Shown in pieces: positions 7,873 to 17,137 of a DNA stretch of 33,384 nucleotides. Origin of the DNA: Desulfurococcales archaeon. Lineage in GTDB: Archaea > Thermoproteota > Thermoprotei_A > Sulfolobales > NBVN01. Positions within the stretch are counted from its first letter, which is position 1. Each line of letters opens with the position of its first letter. The DNA lies in contig JALWQN010000162.1 of assembly GCA_027083115.1 (NCBI GenBank), forward strand, positions 1 to 33,384, in the 5' to 3' direction. The notes under the pieces are model-generated. The model searched no databases and was not told the DNA's origin. It saw only the letters and a list, made by a program, of their open reading frames with translations. The translations under genes and the position numbers were made by a program.

Positions 7873-8892
7873 GTGAATCTATTGCCTACTGGCGAGCTTG
7901 CCCCTTACCTTTCGAGGAAGTTCGGTGGTGTTCTTCACCACACGTTCCTCATACCTTCAGCAATCGTTGGTGGCTACGGGAACCCAAACACAATCAGTGA
8001 GGAAGTAAGTATTGATGATGTGCTGGATCACGCTTTACTGGCCTTAGTTCTTTCAGGGAACGAATTAAGGTATAGGGGATTCATGTGGAAAGTGAGTTTT
8101 GGAAGGGTTACCCTAACTAGGGAGTTTAAGCCTCAGTCAATCGTTAATGCAGGAAGCACTTCCCAAGCCATAATGGTTTTCGATGTTTCAGCCTTAACGA
8201 GGTCTACGGGAAGATATGAGGTGAAGGTTTCCTGTGAGTCAGCAACACCTGTGAGGGTGGAGAGCATAAGCGTCATCGGTTTATCCCCTCTGGAGGGTTC
8301 TGAAGCAGAAATAACTTACTGGGGAGGGCCAGTAGTCCTCCAATCTGGTGAGGAGGTGGTTCTGGAGCTCCCTAATGATGGGTCTGGGGAGGCCGAATTA
8401 ACTCTCTCGGCCACGATGCCTTCAAGGAACTCAAAACTAGTGGTGAAGGCAGGGAAAGAATTCAGTGAGGTGTTGGAGGGTTTCGTAGCTACTGACTTCA
8501 GGAGGGTGAGGATCCCCTTAAGGAAGGGCCTAAAGAACGTAACCCTTAAACTAGTTGATGAAGAAGGCCTTAGTAGGAAGGCATTCATTAATGAAGTAAT
8601 TTTCTATAAGCCAGTGAAGCCAGGACCATTACTGAGGCTTGAGGCAGTTAAGGAAGGGGGAACCGTTAAGTTAGCGGTTAAGAACGTAGGTACTTCACCA
8701 GTAAGGAACGCCCTGTTAGTAGGTATCTCTACCGGGCAACTGGTGTTTAGGGAATCGATCAGGGAGTTAAGGCCTGGCGAGTTAAGGGTGTTTAGGGTCT
8801 TACCTGAAGCGAATGCTGGTAACCCAGTAATCTATAGGTTAATCTATAGTAGTGTTTGGGGACAAGCTATTGAGGCAGTTCAGGTTAAGTAA
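7873..8892 (+). CDS. Hypothetical beta-rich protein, no TM or signal recognised
   Basis: 339-aa ORF; C-terminal CARDB-like pattern 'VKLAVKNVGTSPVRNALLVGISTG'. Confidence 0.7.
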   Translation: MNLLPTGELAPYLSRKFGGVLHHTFLIPSAIVGGYGNPNTISEEVSIDDVLDHALLALVLSGNELRYRGFMWKVSFGRVTLTREFKPQSIVNAGSTSQAIMVFDVSALTRSTGRYEVKVSCESATPVRVESISVIGLSPLEGSEAEITYWGGPVVLQSGEEVVLELPNDGSGEAELTLSATMPSRNSKLVVKAGKEFSEVLEGFVATDFRRVRIPLRKGLKNVTLKLVDEEGLSRKAFINEVIFYKPVKPGPLLRLEAVKEGGTVKLAVKNVGTSPVRNALLVGISTGQLVFRESIRELRPGELRVFRVLPEANAGNPVIYRLIYSSVWGQAIEAVQVK

Positions 8893-9785
8893 CTGCTAAT
8901 TGCTCGAACCAGTAAATCAAGGAAGAAGGCAAACGATCCCGTAAATATCGCTACCTTAAGAACGGACCTAAGCTTACCTGCAATAACCTCAACCCCCGTT
9001 CTTGACGGTATCCTAATTAACTTGATGACTGAGTAGAGAAGCAACGCATCTGTTAGTATTGCTAAGGAAAGATAAATGATTCCGTAGCCGGTGAAGTAAG
9101 GGAGTGGAGATATTGCTGTCACGGCAGCCAGTAACCCAGCACTCAAGTAGGATGCGGGCTTAACCCCGAAGAGCCTAGGTATTGACTTAACTTTCCTAGC
9201 TTCGTCAGCCCTATAATCCTCTATTGTCTTAACTACTTCCCTACCTAATAATAGGAGGAAAGCGTATAGGGATGGTACTGCAGAAACGTAGGTTAAGCCT
9301 AAACTACCGCTGAACTCTAATGCAGCCACAGCACCGTAAATTATTGATGAAGCCCCTTCATACGCGACAACCAAATTACCGATGAATCCAAGCTCCTTGA
9401 GCTTATAGGAGTACAGGTAAATCAGTACGCCATTACCTAAAGCAAATAAGGTCGTGATGGGTCCTGAAGGTAATGCTAGAAGAACTCCTGAAGCACCTAA
9501 GACAAGGCTGAAGGCTAAAGCCCCATTACGGCTAACGGCCCCTGAAGGTATGGGTCTGTAGGGCTTATTAATTAAGTCAACCTCATAATCGAAGTAATCG
9601 TTAATCACGTATCCTCCAGCAGCAACCAGGAGCACAGTCCCTATAGGGTATAAGGGATTAATGAGTTGTTGGGTTGGGAGGTACGCAGCAACAGCTAACC
9701 AACCTATTAAGGTAGTCACAACTAATGCAGCTAGGTTATGGGGTCTGGTAAGCAATATATAGCCTTTAATTCTTTGGGTGGCCAA
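8880..9785 (-). CDS. UbiA-family prenyltransferase, likely digeranylgeranylglyceryl phosphate synthase-like
   Basis: 'GGYVINDYFDYEVDLINKPYRPIPSGAVSR' (NDxxDxxxD) and 'REVVKTIEDYRADEA'. Confidence 0.85.
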   Translation of the reverse strand: MATQRIKGYILLTRPHNLAALVVTTLIGWLAVAAYLPTQQLINPLYPIGTVLLVAAGGYVINDYFDYEVDLINKPYRPIPSGAVSRNGALAFSLVLGASGVLLALPSGPITTLFALGNGVLIYLYSYKLKELGFIGNLVVAYEGASSIIYGAVAALEFSGSLGLTYVSAVPSLYAFLLLLGREVVKTIEDYRADEARKVKSIPRLFGVKPASYLSAGLLAAVTAISPLPYFTGYGIIYLSLAILTDALLLYSVIKLIRIPSRTGVEVIAGKLRSVLKVAIFTGSFAFFLDLLVRAISSYLT

Positions 9786-9795
9786 AACTACCTAC

Positions 9796-10083
9796 CTACC
9801 TACCAGTTGCTTGCTTGAGTGCCTTAATCACTTCAGGCCGTATGTTGTAGCAACCTATGCCTCTCTCAAGCAACCCTAACTCAAGCAACCTACTCAATAC
9901 CTTAAGTGGGTCCTTTATTCTGTACAGGCCTCTTAACTCCCTCACGGCAAGCAATTCCCCAACCGATTTATTCTGGACGAAATACTTTAGGGTCTGCAGT
10001 GAGTCACGATCTAATCCCTCAATCACCTTACGTATGGCACCAGAATCTTTATTCATGCTTTCGTTGCTGCTCAAGACATTCAC
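9796..10083 (-). CDS. Small winged-helix-like protein
   Basis: 95 aa with 'DPLKVLSRLLELGLLERGIGCYNIRPEVIKAL'. Confidence 0.5.
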   Translation of the reverse strand: MNVLSSNESMNKDSGAIRKVIEGLDRDSLQTLKYFVQNKSVGELLAVRELRGLYRIKDPLKVLSRLLELGLLERGIGCYNIRPEVIKALKQATGR

Positions 10084-10108
10084 CGACCCTACATGATGGA
10101 TTAAGCCC

Positions 10109-11140
10109 TCAGTAATAATAGGTGTTCCTGTAGTTATGCTCGGTTAGGAACCTGTTTTCAGGAGGGCAGACCTCCCTCAGGAGGCACCCGTCACTACATA
10201 ATCTCAGCTCCCTGCACTTACCTCCACACCCGCTGACGCATACGGGTCTCTTGAACGTGCAGCAGTGTCTGCCGAAAAGCCAGAGTAAGTCATCAAGGAT
10301 CAAGGGATCGGTATTGATAAGCTTCGAAAGTAGTTTGAAGGCCTTCCTTACAGCTAATCTTAAGGAAATATCTTCTTCCCACGTGAAGGGGGCTCCAGAG
10401 ACGAGCTTATTCCTTAGGCTACCCTCAACAGAAACTATACCTAGCCGTAAAGCTATTCTTGTTAGGTGGTTATCTACAGGTACCTCAGAGTTCTCCGGGT
10501 CTAAGTAATTAAATAGCTTCCTTCTGGAGATGAACTTAATGAAGAGGTAGCTCTTCTTTTCGACAGGGTCTGAGTAAGGAAGGAAGGACCTCATGTAATC
10601 TATTATGCCTAAGCCTGAAGGTTCTTTAAGCCTGTTTCGAGCCAGGTTTATTAGGTTAGTGACTTCACCACCAAATAACTTCAGGAGGCGCTTACCTAAG
10701 TCCCTCAGTAACTTAACCCTTACTTCAGGATCCCAAACGCTCCTCACCCTGCCGTCGAGTCCTATAACGCTCAACCACGAATTAAGTTCGTTAAGCGTTA
10801 ACTCAGCCATATGCTCAGGACTGAAGAATTCAGGGTTCTCGTAATACTTAGTTATCCCTAACCTATAGAGTAAGTCAGCGCCGTGGAAGAACTCGCCATC
10901 CACTAAACCCTCGAAGCTGTTGTCTAGGCTTGTCCTATGATCTATAGCCACCATAAATATGAAGTACCTCAAGATATCTTCCTCGCTCTCATTAGGTGGT
11001 GGGTAATATCTTGGGTCAGTGAATGTGTCAATACCCAGTAAATTAAGTAGTTTCTTGATGTAGGGAGCTACAGCACCGACTCGGTCCTCACGCACCTCTA
11101 TGCTGCAGCTCATGCAGTCATTCATTAACGTTTTCACCAA
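10109..11140 (-). CDS. HhH-GPD-like (DNA glycosylase-fold) protein with Cys-rich, putative Fe-S C-terminus
   Basis: 'VPVDNHLTRIALRLGIV' resembles the HhH-GPD helix motif; C-terminus CCTFKRPVCVSGCGGKCRELRLCSDGCLLREVC. Confidence 0.55.
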   Translation of the reverse strand: MVKTLMNDCMSCSIEVREDRVGAVAPYIKKLLNLLGIDTFTDPRYYPPPNESEEDILRYFIFMVAIDHRTSLDNSFEGLVDGEFFHGADLLYRLGITKYYENPEFFSPEHMAELTLNELNSWLSVIGLDGRVRSVWDPEVRVKLLRDLGKRLLKLFGGEVTNLINLARNRLKEPSGLGIIDYMRSFLPYSDPVEKKSYLFIKFISRRKLFNYLDPENSEVPVDNHLTRIALRLGIVSVEGSLRNKLVSGAPFTWEEDISLRLAVRKAFKLLSKLINTDPLILDDLLWLFGRHCCTFKRPVCVSGCGGKCRELRLCSDGCLLREVCPPENRFLTEHNYRNTYYY

Positions 11141-11624
11141 TGTAAGACCCAGAATATAGTTTCTTGGGGGAGGAAATTAACTTAATGAAAACTAACTGAG
11201 CTATTCTTGCTTCACTACAGATTAAGCAACCGTTAGGGTTAAGAACACTCAATAGTGCCTCCCCCCTACCTACGTAACCGGGATCCCATAAAGCGCATCT
11301 CACATCAATCCCTGACCTCAGTAAGCTAGACCTTGGCAGGCAAATACCTACTGCATCAGCAGGTACCTCAACAATTTCCGAGAACCTAACCTTATATTCT
11401 CCCGGACCTAATTCCCAGCAGCCATCACTCCCTTTAGGTAACTCCCTAACTTCAGGGAGTTCCTTACCCCTAAAGGATATCTTACCTTTAGACAGGAACG
11501 TGAAGATTTTCTTAACTCTTAAATCAATCCCGGCGGGCTGAACCTGAATTTCTGGATCAAGTAACTCCCTCACATACTTAGTGAGTAAGTGTCCAGGGAG
11601 CGCCAACCTAACACCCACTAACAT
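11118..11624 (-). CDS. dcd: dCTP deaminase / dUTPase family protein
   Basis: 'IQVQPAGIDLRV', 'PRSSLLRSGIDVRCALWDPGYVGRGEALLSVLNP', 'RIAQLVF'. Confidence 0.85.
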   Translation of the reverse strand: MLVGVRLALPGHLLTKYVRELLDPEIQVQPAGIDLRVKKIFTFLSKGKISFRGKELPEVRELPKGSDGCWELGPGEYKVRFSEIVEVPADAVGICLPRSSLLRSGIDVRCALWDPGYVGRGEALLSVLNPNGCLICSEARIAQLVFIKLISSPKKLYSGSYIGENVNE

Positions 11625-11679
11625 ATGTTGGACCTAGCGAAAAAAGATAGTTTTAGGGGGGTACATTTTTAAGCAAAAT

Positions 11680-11699
11680 ACCCCCTTAATTAAGGGGGT
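11680..11699. repeat. Perfect 20-bp inverted repeat ACCCCCTTAATTAAGGGGGT upstream of speD
   Basis: Read directly; flanked by further G6 tracts on both sides. Confidence 0.75.
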
Positions 11700-11707
11700 T
11701 GGGGGGT

Positions 11708-12100
11708 ATGGCTGAGGTTAGAATTATTAAGAAGGATGCTGAGGCCTTAACTTACAGGGTCTTCGGTAAGCACATCTACGGTAACTTATATGGGTGTGAC
11801 CCAAAGCTTCTTTCCGATTCCGAATATTTGAGGGGGGTTGTTAAGGAGGCTGCTAAGAAAGGTAATATGACCTTACTCGATATAAAGATATGGAGGATTT
11901 ATCCGGGCGTAAGTATTGTTGGTGTTGTTCTGGAGTCCCACATAACGATCCATACCTGGCCTGAGCACTCCTTTGCTGCAGTCGATGTTTATTCTTGCGG
12001 GGAACACACAAACCCTGAAGTAGCATTCAAATACATAGTTAAGGCCTTAAAAGCAAGAAGGTATGAGTACGGCATAGCTGACAGGTCATATATTGAGTGA
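11708..12100 (+). CDS. speD: S-adenosylmethionine/arginine decarboxylase proenzyme (SpeD family)
   Basis: '[19 protein letters not shown]' and '[35 protein letters not shown]' with the ESHxxxHTWPE signature; ORF listed from 11699, ATG at 11708. Confidence 0.93.
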   Translation: MAEVRIIKKDAEALTYRVFGKHIYGNLYGCDPKLLSDSEYLRGVVKEAAKKGNMTLLDIKIWRIYPGVSIVGVVLESHITIHTWPEHSFAAVDVYSCGEHTNPEVAFKYIVKALKARRYEYGIADRSYIE

Positions 12101-12196
12101 TTTTTACCGAATATGATTCGTAAGTACTTGAGATATGGCTAAATTTATTGTCAGAAGGGTTTATTACCCCCGAATAATGGTTAATTTATGGGAGGC

Positions 12197-12249
12197 AATA
12201 AGCCCCCAACCCCCTCCTAGGCGGCACCCCGCCTAGGGGTAGGCTTATT
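12197..12249. other. Nested hairpin (candidate structured RNA or terminator-like element) between speD and the GGR gene
   Basis: Outer stem AATAAGCC (12197-12204)/GGCTTATT (12242-12249); inner 9-bp stem CCTAGGCGG-CACC-CCGCCTAGG (12216-12237). Confidence 0.6.
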
Positions 12250-12304
12250 CTATCTTCAGGGTTACTTAATTACTTCCTGACTAACAAACATTACGGGCTT
12301 AGGT

Positions 12305-13420
12305 TTGGGTGATGTAGTGAGGGTGGGTGTGGTCGGTGGAGGACCTGCTGGACTGCTGTCGTCCATAGTGCTGTCTAGGGCTGGTGTTTTTGTGGACGTG
12401 TTTGAGGAACATCCGCAGGTGGGGTTACCAAGGCACTGCACAGGATTACTTAGTTCTGAAACCATAAATTCTATGCAGAAAATTGCTGGGGGCCTAAGTA
12501 AAGACTTTATCCTTCGTTCCTTCAGGGAGTACGTCGTTAGGGTAGCTGGGAGCAGCAAATCATTAACCCTGAAAATACCTGGTAAGGTTTACGTTACTGA
12601 TAGGGTTCTTCTTGAGCAAGAACTTACGGATGTAGCTACTTCCGAAGGGGTTAATGTCTTGCTTAAGTCAAGAGTTAATGGTTTATCTAGTGATGGTCAG
12701 TTAATGGCTTCAGGGGATGTAGGCCCTAGAAAATATGATTTAGTGATCCTTTCTGAGGGTTCAGCAATGAATTACTCAACCGCGTTGAGAATGTGTGAGG
12801 GGAGGGAGTATTTAAGGGCTCTACAATCCGTAATTAGGGTTAAGGGGCATGTTCCTGGGCACCCATTAGTTTATGTTGGCAGGGAAGTGAGCTCCAGCTT
12901 TTTTGGTTGGGCAGTTCCTTACAGAGATAATGGAGTCATTGTGGGTTACGCAGATGAGAAAGCGTCCCTCACCAAATTAAGGAAGTTAGTTAGGACATAC
13001 CTTACTGATGCAGGAACCGTAGGTGAGGAAAAGAGCTTCTTCGGGGGCCTGATTCCTTCAGTAAAGCCCTGTAAACCGGCCTCAGGGAAAGTTGTTGGTG
13101 TAGGGGACGCGATAGCTTCTGTTAAGCCCCTGACTGGCGGGGGATTATACCCGATAGTTAAGGAGGTTGAGGCTATCCCTGCAGTGATTAATTCAGCAGA
13201 CATTATGGAGTACGTTAGGAGAGTTAATCCGGTTCTGAATAAATTAAGGAAGCAGTATCTTCTGAAGAAGAGCCTGAAGCTGTTTGGGGGTTATGCAGGT
13301 ATTGTGAGGGTTTTCTGGGAGCTAGGCATTAGGGAGTTAACAGTCAGTGACTACGACTCACTTAGGTTTAGGTTGTGGTTCCCGAAGAATCACGGAGGTT
13401 TCGGTTCCTTTCTAACGTAG
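12305..13420 (+). CDS. Geranylgeranyl reductase family FAD-dependent oxidoreductase
   Basis: 'VGVVGGGPAGLLSSIVLSRAGVFVDVFEEHPQVGLPRHCTGLLS' FAD-binding, GGR-type 'GDAIASVKPLTGGGLYPIV'. Confidence 0.88.
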   Translation: MGDVVRVGVVGGGPAGLLSSIVLSRAGVFVDVFEEHPQVGLPRHCTGLLSSETINSMQKIAGGLSKDFILRSFREYVVRVAGSSKSLTLKIPGKVYVTDRVLLEQELTDVATSEGVNVLLKSRVNGLSSDGQLMASGDVGPRKYDLVILSEGSAMNYSTALRMCEGREYLRALQSVIRVKGHVPGHPLVYVGREVSSSFFGWAVPYRDNGVIVGYADEKASLTKLRKLVRTYLTDAGTVGEEKSFFGGLIPSVKPCKPASGKVVGVGDAIASVKPLTGGGLYPIVKEVEAIPAVINSADIMEYVRRVNPVLNKLRKQYLLKKSLKLFGGYAGIVRVFWELGIRELTVSDYDSLRFRLWFPKNHGGFGSFLT

Positions 13421-13423
13421 CCT

Positions 13424-13642
13424 CTACTTCTTAAGGGACTTAATAATTTCTTTCAGTGTTCGGATATTCCACTCATGCTTGCTTCTCCTTCTGAGGTCTA
13501 CAGGAATTCCTGCCTTCAGGGCTTCCTTAATCGTTAAGCCGGCTTCAGCAAGCTCAAGCTTACTGAACCCTCTCCCGAACCTCAAGCCCCTCTCAATCCC
13601 TCTCTCCTTAATTTGCCTTGGCTTCCTAACTAACGCCTTCAT
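13424..13642 (-). CDS. rpl13e: Ribosomal protein L13e (eL13)
   Basis: 'GRGFSKLELAEAGLTIKEALKAGIPVDLRRRSKHEWNIRTLKEII'. Confidence 0.8.
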   Translation of the reverse strand: MKALVRKPRQIKERGIERGLRFGRGFSKLELAEAGLTIKEALKAGIPVDLRRRSKHEWNIRTLKEIIKSLKK

Positions 13643-13708
13643 ACATATCCCAGAATCCTAAGTTGATTAGGCTTTAAAACTTAACTAAGTTAAACCCTTA
13701 GTGCATTT

Positions 13709-14731
13709 GTGAAGCATGAGGTCATGATGTTGTTGCAGAAGTCAGGAGTTAGGTGTAGCGAGTGCGGCAAGGAAGCCGTAGTTTTTCAGCGGCATACGGG
13801 GAGGGCCTTATGTAGGGAGTGCTTCATTAATGATGTTGTTTCTAGGGTAAGGAATGAGGTCAATAGATTCAGTATGTTTGGGGCTAAGGATAACGTGTTG
13901 GTGGGTGTTTCGGGAGGAAAAGACAGTTATGTTTTGATTGATGTCTTGTTTAAGATTCATGATCCAGGAAGAATGGGTTTTGTGCTGATTGAGGAAGGGA
14001 TCCCTGATTACGGGAGACTTGAGCAGGCAGGTTGGGTTAAGGAGTTGGCGAAGGATTCTGGGGTGGACCTATACGTAATTAGTTTTAAAGAGTATGTTGG
14101 TTACAGCCTGAAGGAACTGGTTGATCTCTCACGAAGGAGGGGTCTTAAGGTAAGTCCATGCACTTACTGCGGAATCACCCGCAGGAGAATCATGAATCAA
14201 TTGGCTAGGGAGTTAGGCTTCAGGAGAGTTCTCACAGCCCACACGCTTGATGATGAGGCCCAGACAGCATTAATGAATATTTTGAGGGGAGATCTCTTGA
14301 GGCTCGTCCAGGGTCATCCAGCCGGCCCCTTATTAAGCCCGTTATTCGTTAGGAGAGTTAAGCCATTAAGGAAGGTTTATGAGGTTGAGGTAGCTACTTA
14401 CGCTTACTTAAAGGGTTTCGTCTTTCAGGAGAGGGAATGCCCTTACATTCAGGAAATGCCCTCGCTCAGAGCCCAACTGAGGAAGTACCTCTACAGGCTC
14501 GAGATGGAGGCACCTGGTTCATTGCTTAGGTTTCTTGAGCGAGTTGATGAGTTGGTTCATGGATTGATACCTAAGTACTCTTCCTTACCGGAATTACCTA
14601 GGTGCGTGCGTTGCGGTGAACCAACAGCTTACGGAAGGAAATACTGTAAGCTATGCGAACTACTTATGGAGTTAGGCATAAATAAAGTACCTGGGCTAAG
14701 GGAGGAGTTCACGCTCAAGCACACTCAGTAA
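13709..14731 (+). CDS. ttuA: TtuA/Ncs6-family tRNA 2-thiolation PP-loop enzyme
   Basis: Zn-finger CxxC pairs at both ends, 'VGVSGGKDSYVLIDVL', 'CTYCGITRRRIMN'. Confidence 0.88.
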   Translation: MKHEVMMLLQKSGVRCSECGKEAVVFQRHTGRALCRECFINDVVSRVRNEVNRFSMFGAKDNVLVGVSGGKDSYVLIDVLFKIHDPGRMGFVLIEEGIPDYGRLEQAGWVKELAKDSGVDLYVISFKEYVGYSLKELVDLSRRRGLKVSPCTYCGITRRRIMNQLARELGFRRVLTAHTLDDEAQTALMNILRGDLLRLVQGHPAGPLLSPLFVRRVKPLRKVYEVEVATYAYLKGFVFQERECPYIQEMPSLRAQLRKYLYRLEMEAPGSLLRFLERVDELVHGLIPKYSSLPELPRCVRCGEPTAYGRKYCKLCELLMELGINKVPGLREEFTLKHTQ

Positions 14732-14774
14732 CGTATTTAGGCGTATACCCCCCATATTAGTTGGTGTTCTCTTA

Positions 14775-15497
14775 ATGGGCTTAATTCATTTAAGGGATGT
14801 GAGGGGGGGAGACATTGCCGAGAGAGTGATTATTGCCGGGGACCCTTCTAGGGTAGAGCAAGTCAGCGGCTTGCTGGAGTCCCCTAAACTAGTTAACAGG
14901 AACCGGGGGTTAATAGCTTACTCGGGGAAATACGGGGGTGTTCCAGTATCTATAGTGACTCACGGTATGGGGGTTCCTTCAGCCTTAATAGTCGCTGAAG
15001 AACTCATTAAGGCGGGGGCTAAGGCAATCATTAGGTTAGGCTCCTGCGGGGCCTTCTATAGAGGTTCCAGAATTGGTGACTTAGTTATACCTACGGGATG
15101 TGTTTATTATCCTGGAGGAGCATACTACCAATACCTGAATGAGCCCGTGTGTGGACCTACGTCCCCGGATTATGAACTAACCTCAAACCTTGTTCAGGCA
15201 GCTAAGGAATCGGGTCTCAGACATAAGTTAGGTCCTGTGCTAACGAGCGACGCATTCTATGCTGAGAGCAAGGACTTCGCGGAGAAATGGTGGGGGAGGG
15301 GTGTGGTGGCTGTTGAGATGGAGTGCGCGGGTCTTTTCCTCCTAGGTAATTTAAGGAGGGTGAAGACATCGGCGCTCCTGATGGTTAGCGATTCCCTAAT
15401 AGAGGACATAGGGTTCGCTAGTGCTGAGGAACTGAAGGACTACGCAAACAAGGCTGCTGAGGTAGCGCTTAAGGCTCTCCTCAGACTTAAGCCTTAA
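14775..15497 (+). CDS. Uridine/purine nucleoside phosphorylase
   Basis: 'VIIAGDPSRVEQV', 'THGMGVPSALIVAEELI', 'AVEMECAGLF'. Confidence 0.9.
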   Translation: MGLIHLRDVRGGDIAERVIIAGDPSRVEQVSGLLESPKLVNRNRGLIAYSGKYGGVPVSIVTHGMGVPSALIVAEELIKAGAKAIIRLGSCGAFYRGSRIGDLVIPTGCVYYPGGAYYQYLNEPVCGPTSPDYELTSNLVQAAKESGLRHKLGPVLTSDAFYAESKDFAEKWWGRGVVAVEMECAGLFLLGNLRRVKTSALLMVSDSLIEDIGFASAEELKDYANKAAEVALKALLRLKP

Positions 15498-15607
15498 GGA
15501 ACTTCACTTTCACCTTTCTTTAAGAAATAAGTTTTGTTGCCCCTAGCTTACGGAGAAAGTATTTAACGTATTACATCCCCTATTATTATTAGGTAAGATG
15601 AAAGAAA

Positions 15608-16858
15608 ATGAGGGAGATCGATGAGTTAATTGAAAGTGAGATTTCAAGGCCTTCGGTCTTTATTGATGAGTCAGTGCTTTACCCCGAATACGTTCCTTCA
15701 AACATCAGGCACAGAGACCAGCAGTTCAAGCAGTTGGCTAGGGTCTTCAAGCCGATGCTCATTAAGCCAGGCTCAGTGAGCGCTAAGGTACTTCTGATAG
15801 GTGCTGTGGGTACGGGAAAGACAGTGACGGCAATGGCTTTCGGTAGGGCAGTAACTACTGCCGCAAACAAGAAGGGCTTAAGCCTGCATTACGCTCACAT
15901 AAATTGCTCAAGATCAAATAACGCGGCAAGCATCTTCAGAGACCTCAAAAACCAGTTAGGTCTCCCCATACCTGATAGGGGTTTGTCAGTTCATGAAATG
16001 ATTTCAGCAATTCTTGAGGTGATGGAGCGTGAGGACCTCTACGCTCTTGTGACGTTAGATGAGTTCGATTACTTCATTAATGCCTCCAGCCCGGAAGACA
16101 GGTACTTAGTGCTCAGGTTCTATGATGTGTTTAAGATGAGCGCTAAGAGATTGAGCTTCATGTATGTGGTTAGGGGTTCCCCAACCCACATACTTTCTAA
16201 GTTAGATAGCTTTACAGGCAGTTACTTAATGAAGAACGTGGTTACATTCGACCCGTATAAGGCAAGCGAGCTTTACGACATACTTAGTGATAGGGTTGAG
16301 TTAGCTTTCTATCCAGGCGTTGTTGGTGAGGAAGTAATTGATTACATAGCTCACTTAACGGGCTATGATACTGGAGGAGACGGGAATGCTAGGAAGGCCT
16401 TAGCGATACTTCATGCTGCTGGAAAACTGGCGGATAAAGACATGATTGAGGGTAGGGCAAACAGGGTAACGTTAGATCACGTTAGGGCGGTCGTCGCGCA
16501 GGAATACCCTGCCTTAATAGATGTTTTGGACACAATTCATTACTTGCCTCTCCACGAGCTGCTGGTGCTTAAGGCCATAGCCATAGCTCTGACTGTCTCC
16601 GAAACCGACTACGTAACTACTGGGGAGGTCGAGGAAATTTACCGGAAGCTTTGTTTAGAGCTAGGCGAATCACCTCGAGGACACACTAAGGTATATATGT
16701 ATATTATTGACCTCCGTCAGAGAGGGATAATAATGACTAAGTCGTCAGTTAAGGGTAAGCGAGGGAGAAGCACCTACATAGGTTTTGGTGCTGTACCGCT
16801 TAATGTCCTCATTCAGAGGCTTGATAACGTGATAAGGAACAAGAAATTGCTTAGGTGA
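15608..16858 (+). CDS. cdc6: Orc1/Cdc6 replication initiator
   Basis: AAA+ 'IGAVGTGKTVTAMAFG', 'TLDEFDYF', C-terminal winged helix. Confidence 0.85.
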   Translation: MREIDELIESEISRPSVFIDESVLYPEYVPSNIRHRDQQFKQLARVFKPMLIKPGSVSAKVLLIGAVGTGKTVTAMAFGRAVTTAANKKGLSLHYAHINCSRSNNAASIFRDLKNQLGLPIPDRGLSVHEMISAILEVMEREDLYALVTLDEFDYFINASSPEDRYLVLRFYDVFKMSAKRLSFMYVVRGSPTHILSKLDSFTGSYLMKNVVTFDPYKASELYDILSDRVELAFYPGVVGEEVIDYIAHLTGYDTGGDGNARKALAILHAAGKLADKDMIEGRANRVTLDHVRAVVAQEYPALIDVLDTIHYLPLHELLVLKAIAIALTVSETDYVTTGEVEEIYRKLCLELGESPRGHTKVYMYIIDLRQRGIIMTKSSVKGKRGRSTYIGFGAVPLNVLIQRLDNVIRNKKLLR

Positions 16859-17136
16859 TGATCATGCCATCCAATAATGCGTTCGAGGAGCTCTTCTCAA
16901 GTAAGGGTAGGGCTAAGGTACTGAAGGAACTGTTGAGTGAGGGAGAAATGAACTTGACGCAACTGATTAAGGCCACTGGACTTAATTATGTCACGACCGT
17001 CAAGCACCTTAATTACTTAGTTAATGCAGGAATTATTGAGGAGATTAAGGTAGGGAGAGTCAAGATCTACAGACCTAATTGGATGAACCCTAAAGTCAGG
17101 TTACTTGAGGAAGTGGTTAGGGACTTAAGTGAATGA
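16855..17136 (+). CDS. ArsR-like winged-helix transcriptional regulator
   Basis: 'GRAKVLKELLSEGEMNLTQLIKATGLNYVTTVKHLNYLVNAGIIEEIKVGRVKIY'; overlaps the cdc6 stop. Confidence 0.75.
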   Translation: MMIMPSNNAFEELFSSKGRAKVLKELLSEGEMNLTQLIKATGLNYVTTVKHLNYLVNAGIIEEIKVGRVKIYRPNWMNPKVRLLEEVVRDLSE

Positions 17137-17137
17137 A

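Noticed and set aside
15498-15607. Replication origin next to cdc6
   Set aside because: The intergenic region is AT-rich, but I found no convincing ORB/mini-ORB repeats by eye
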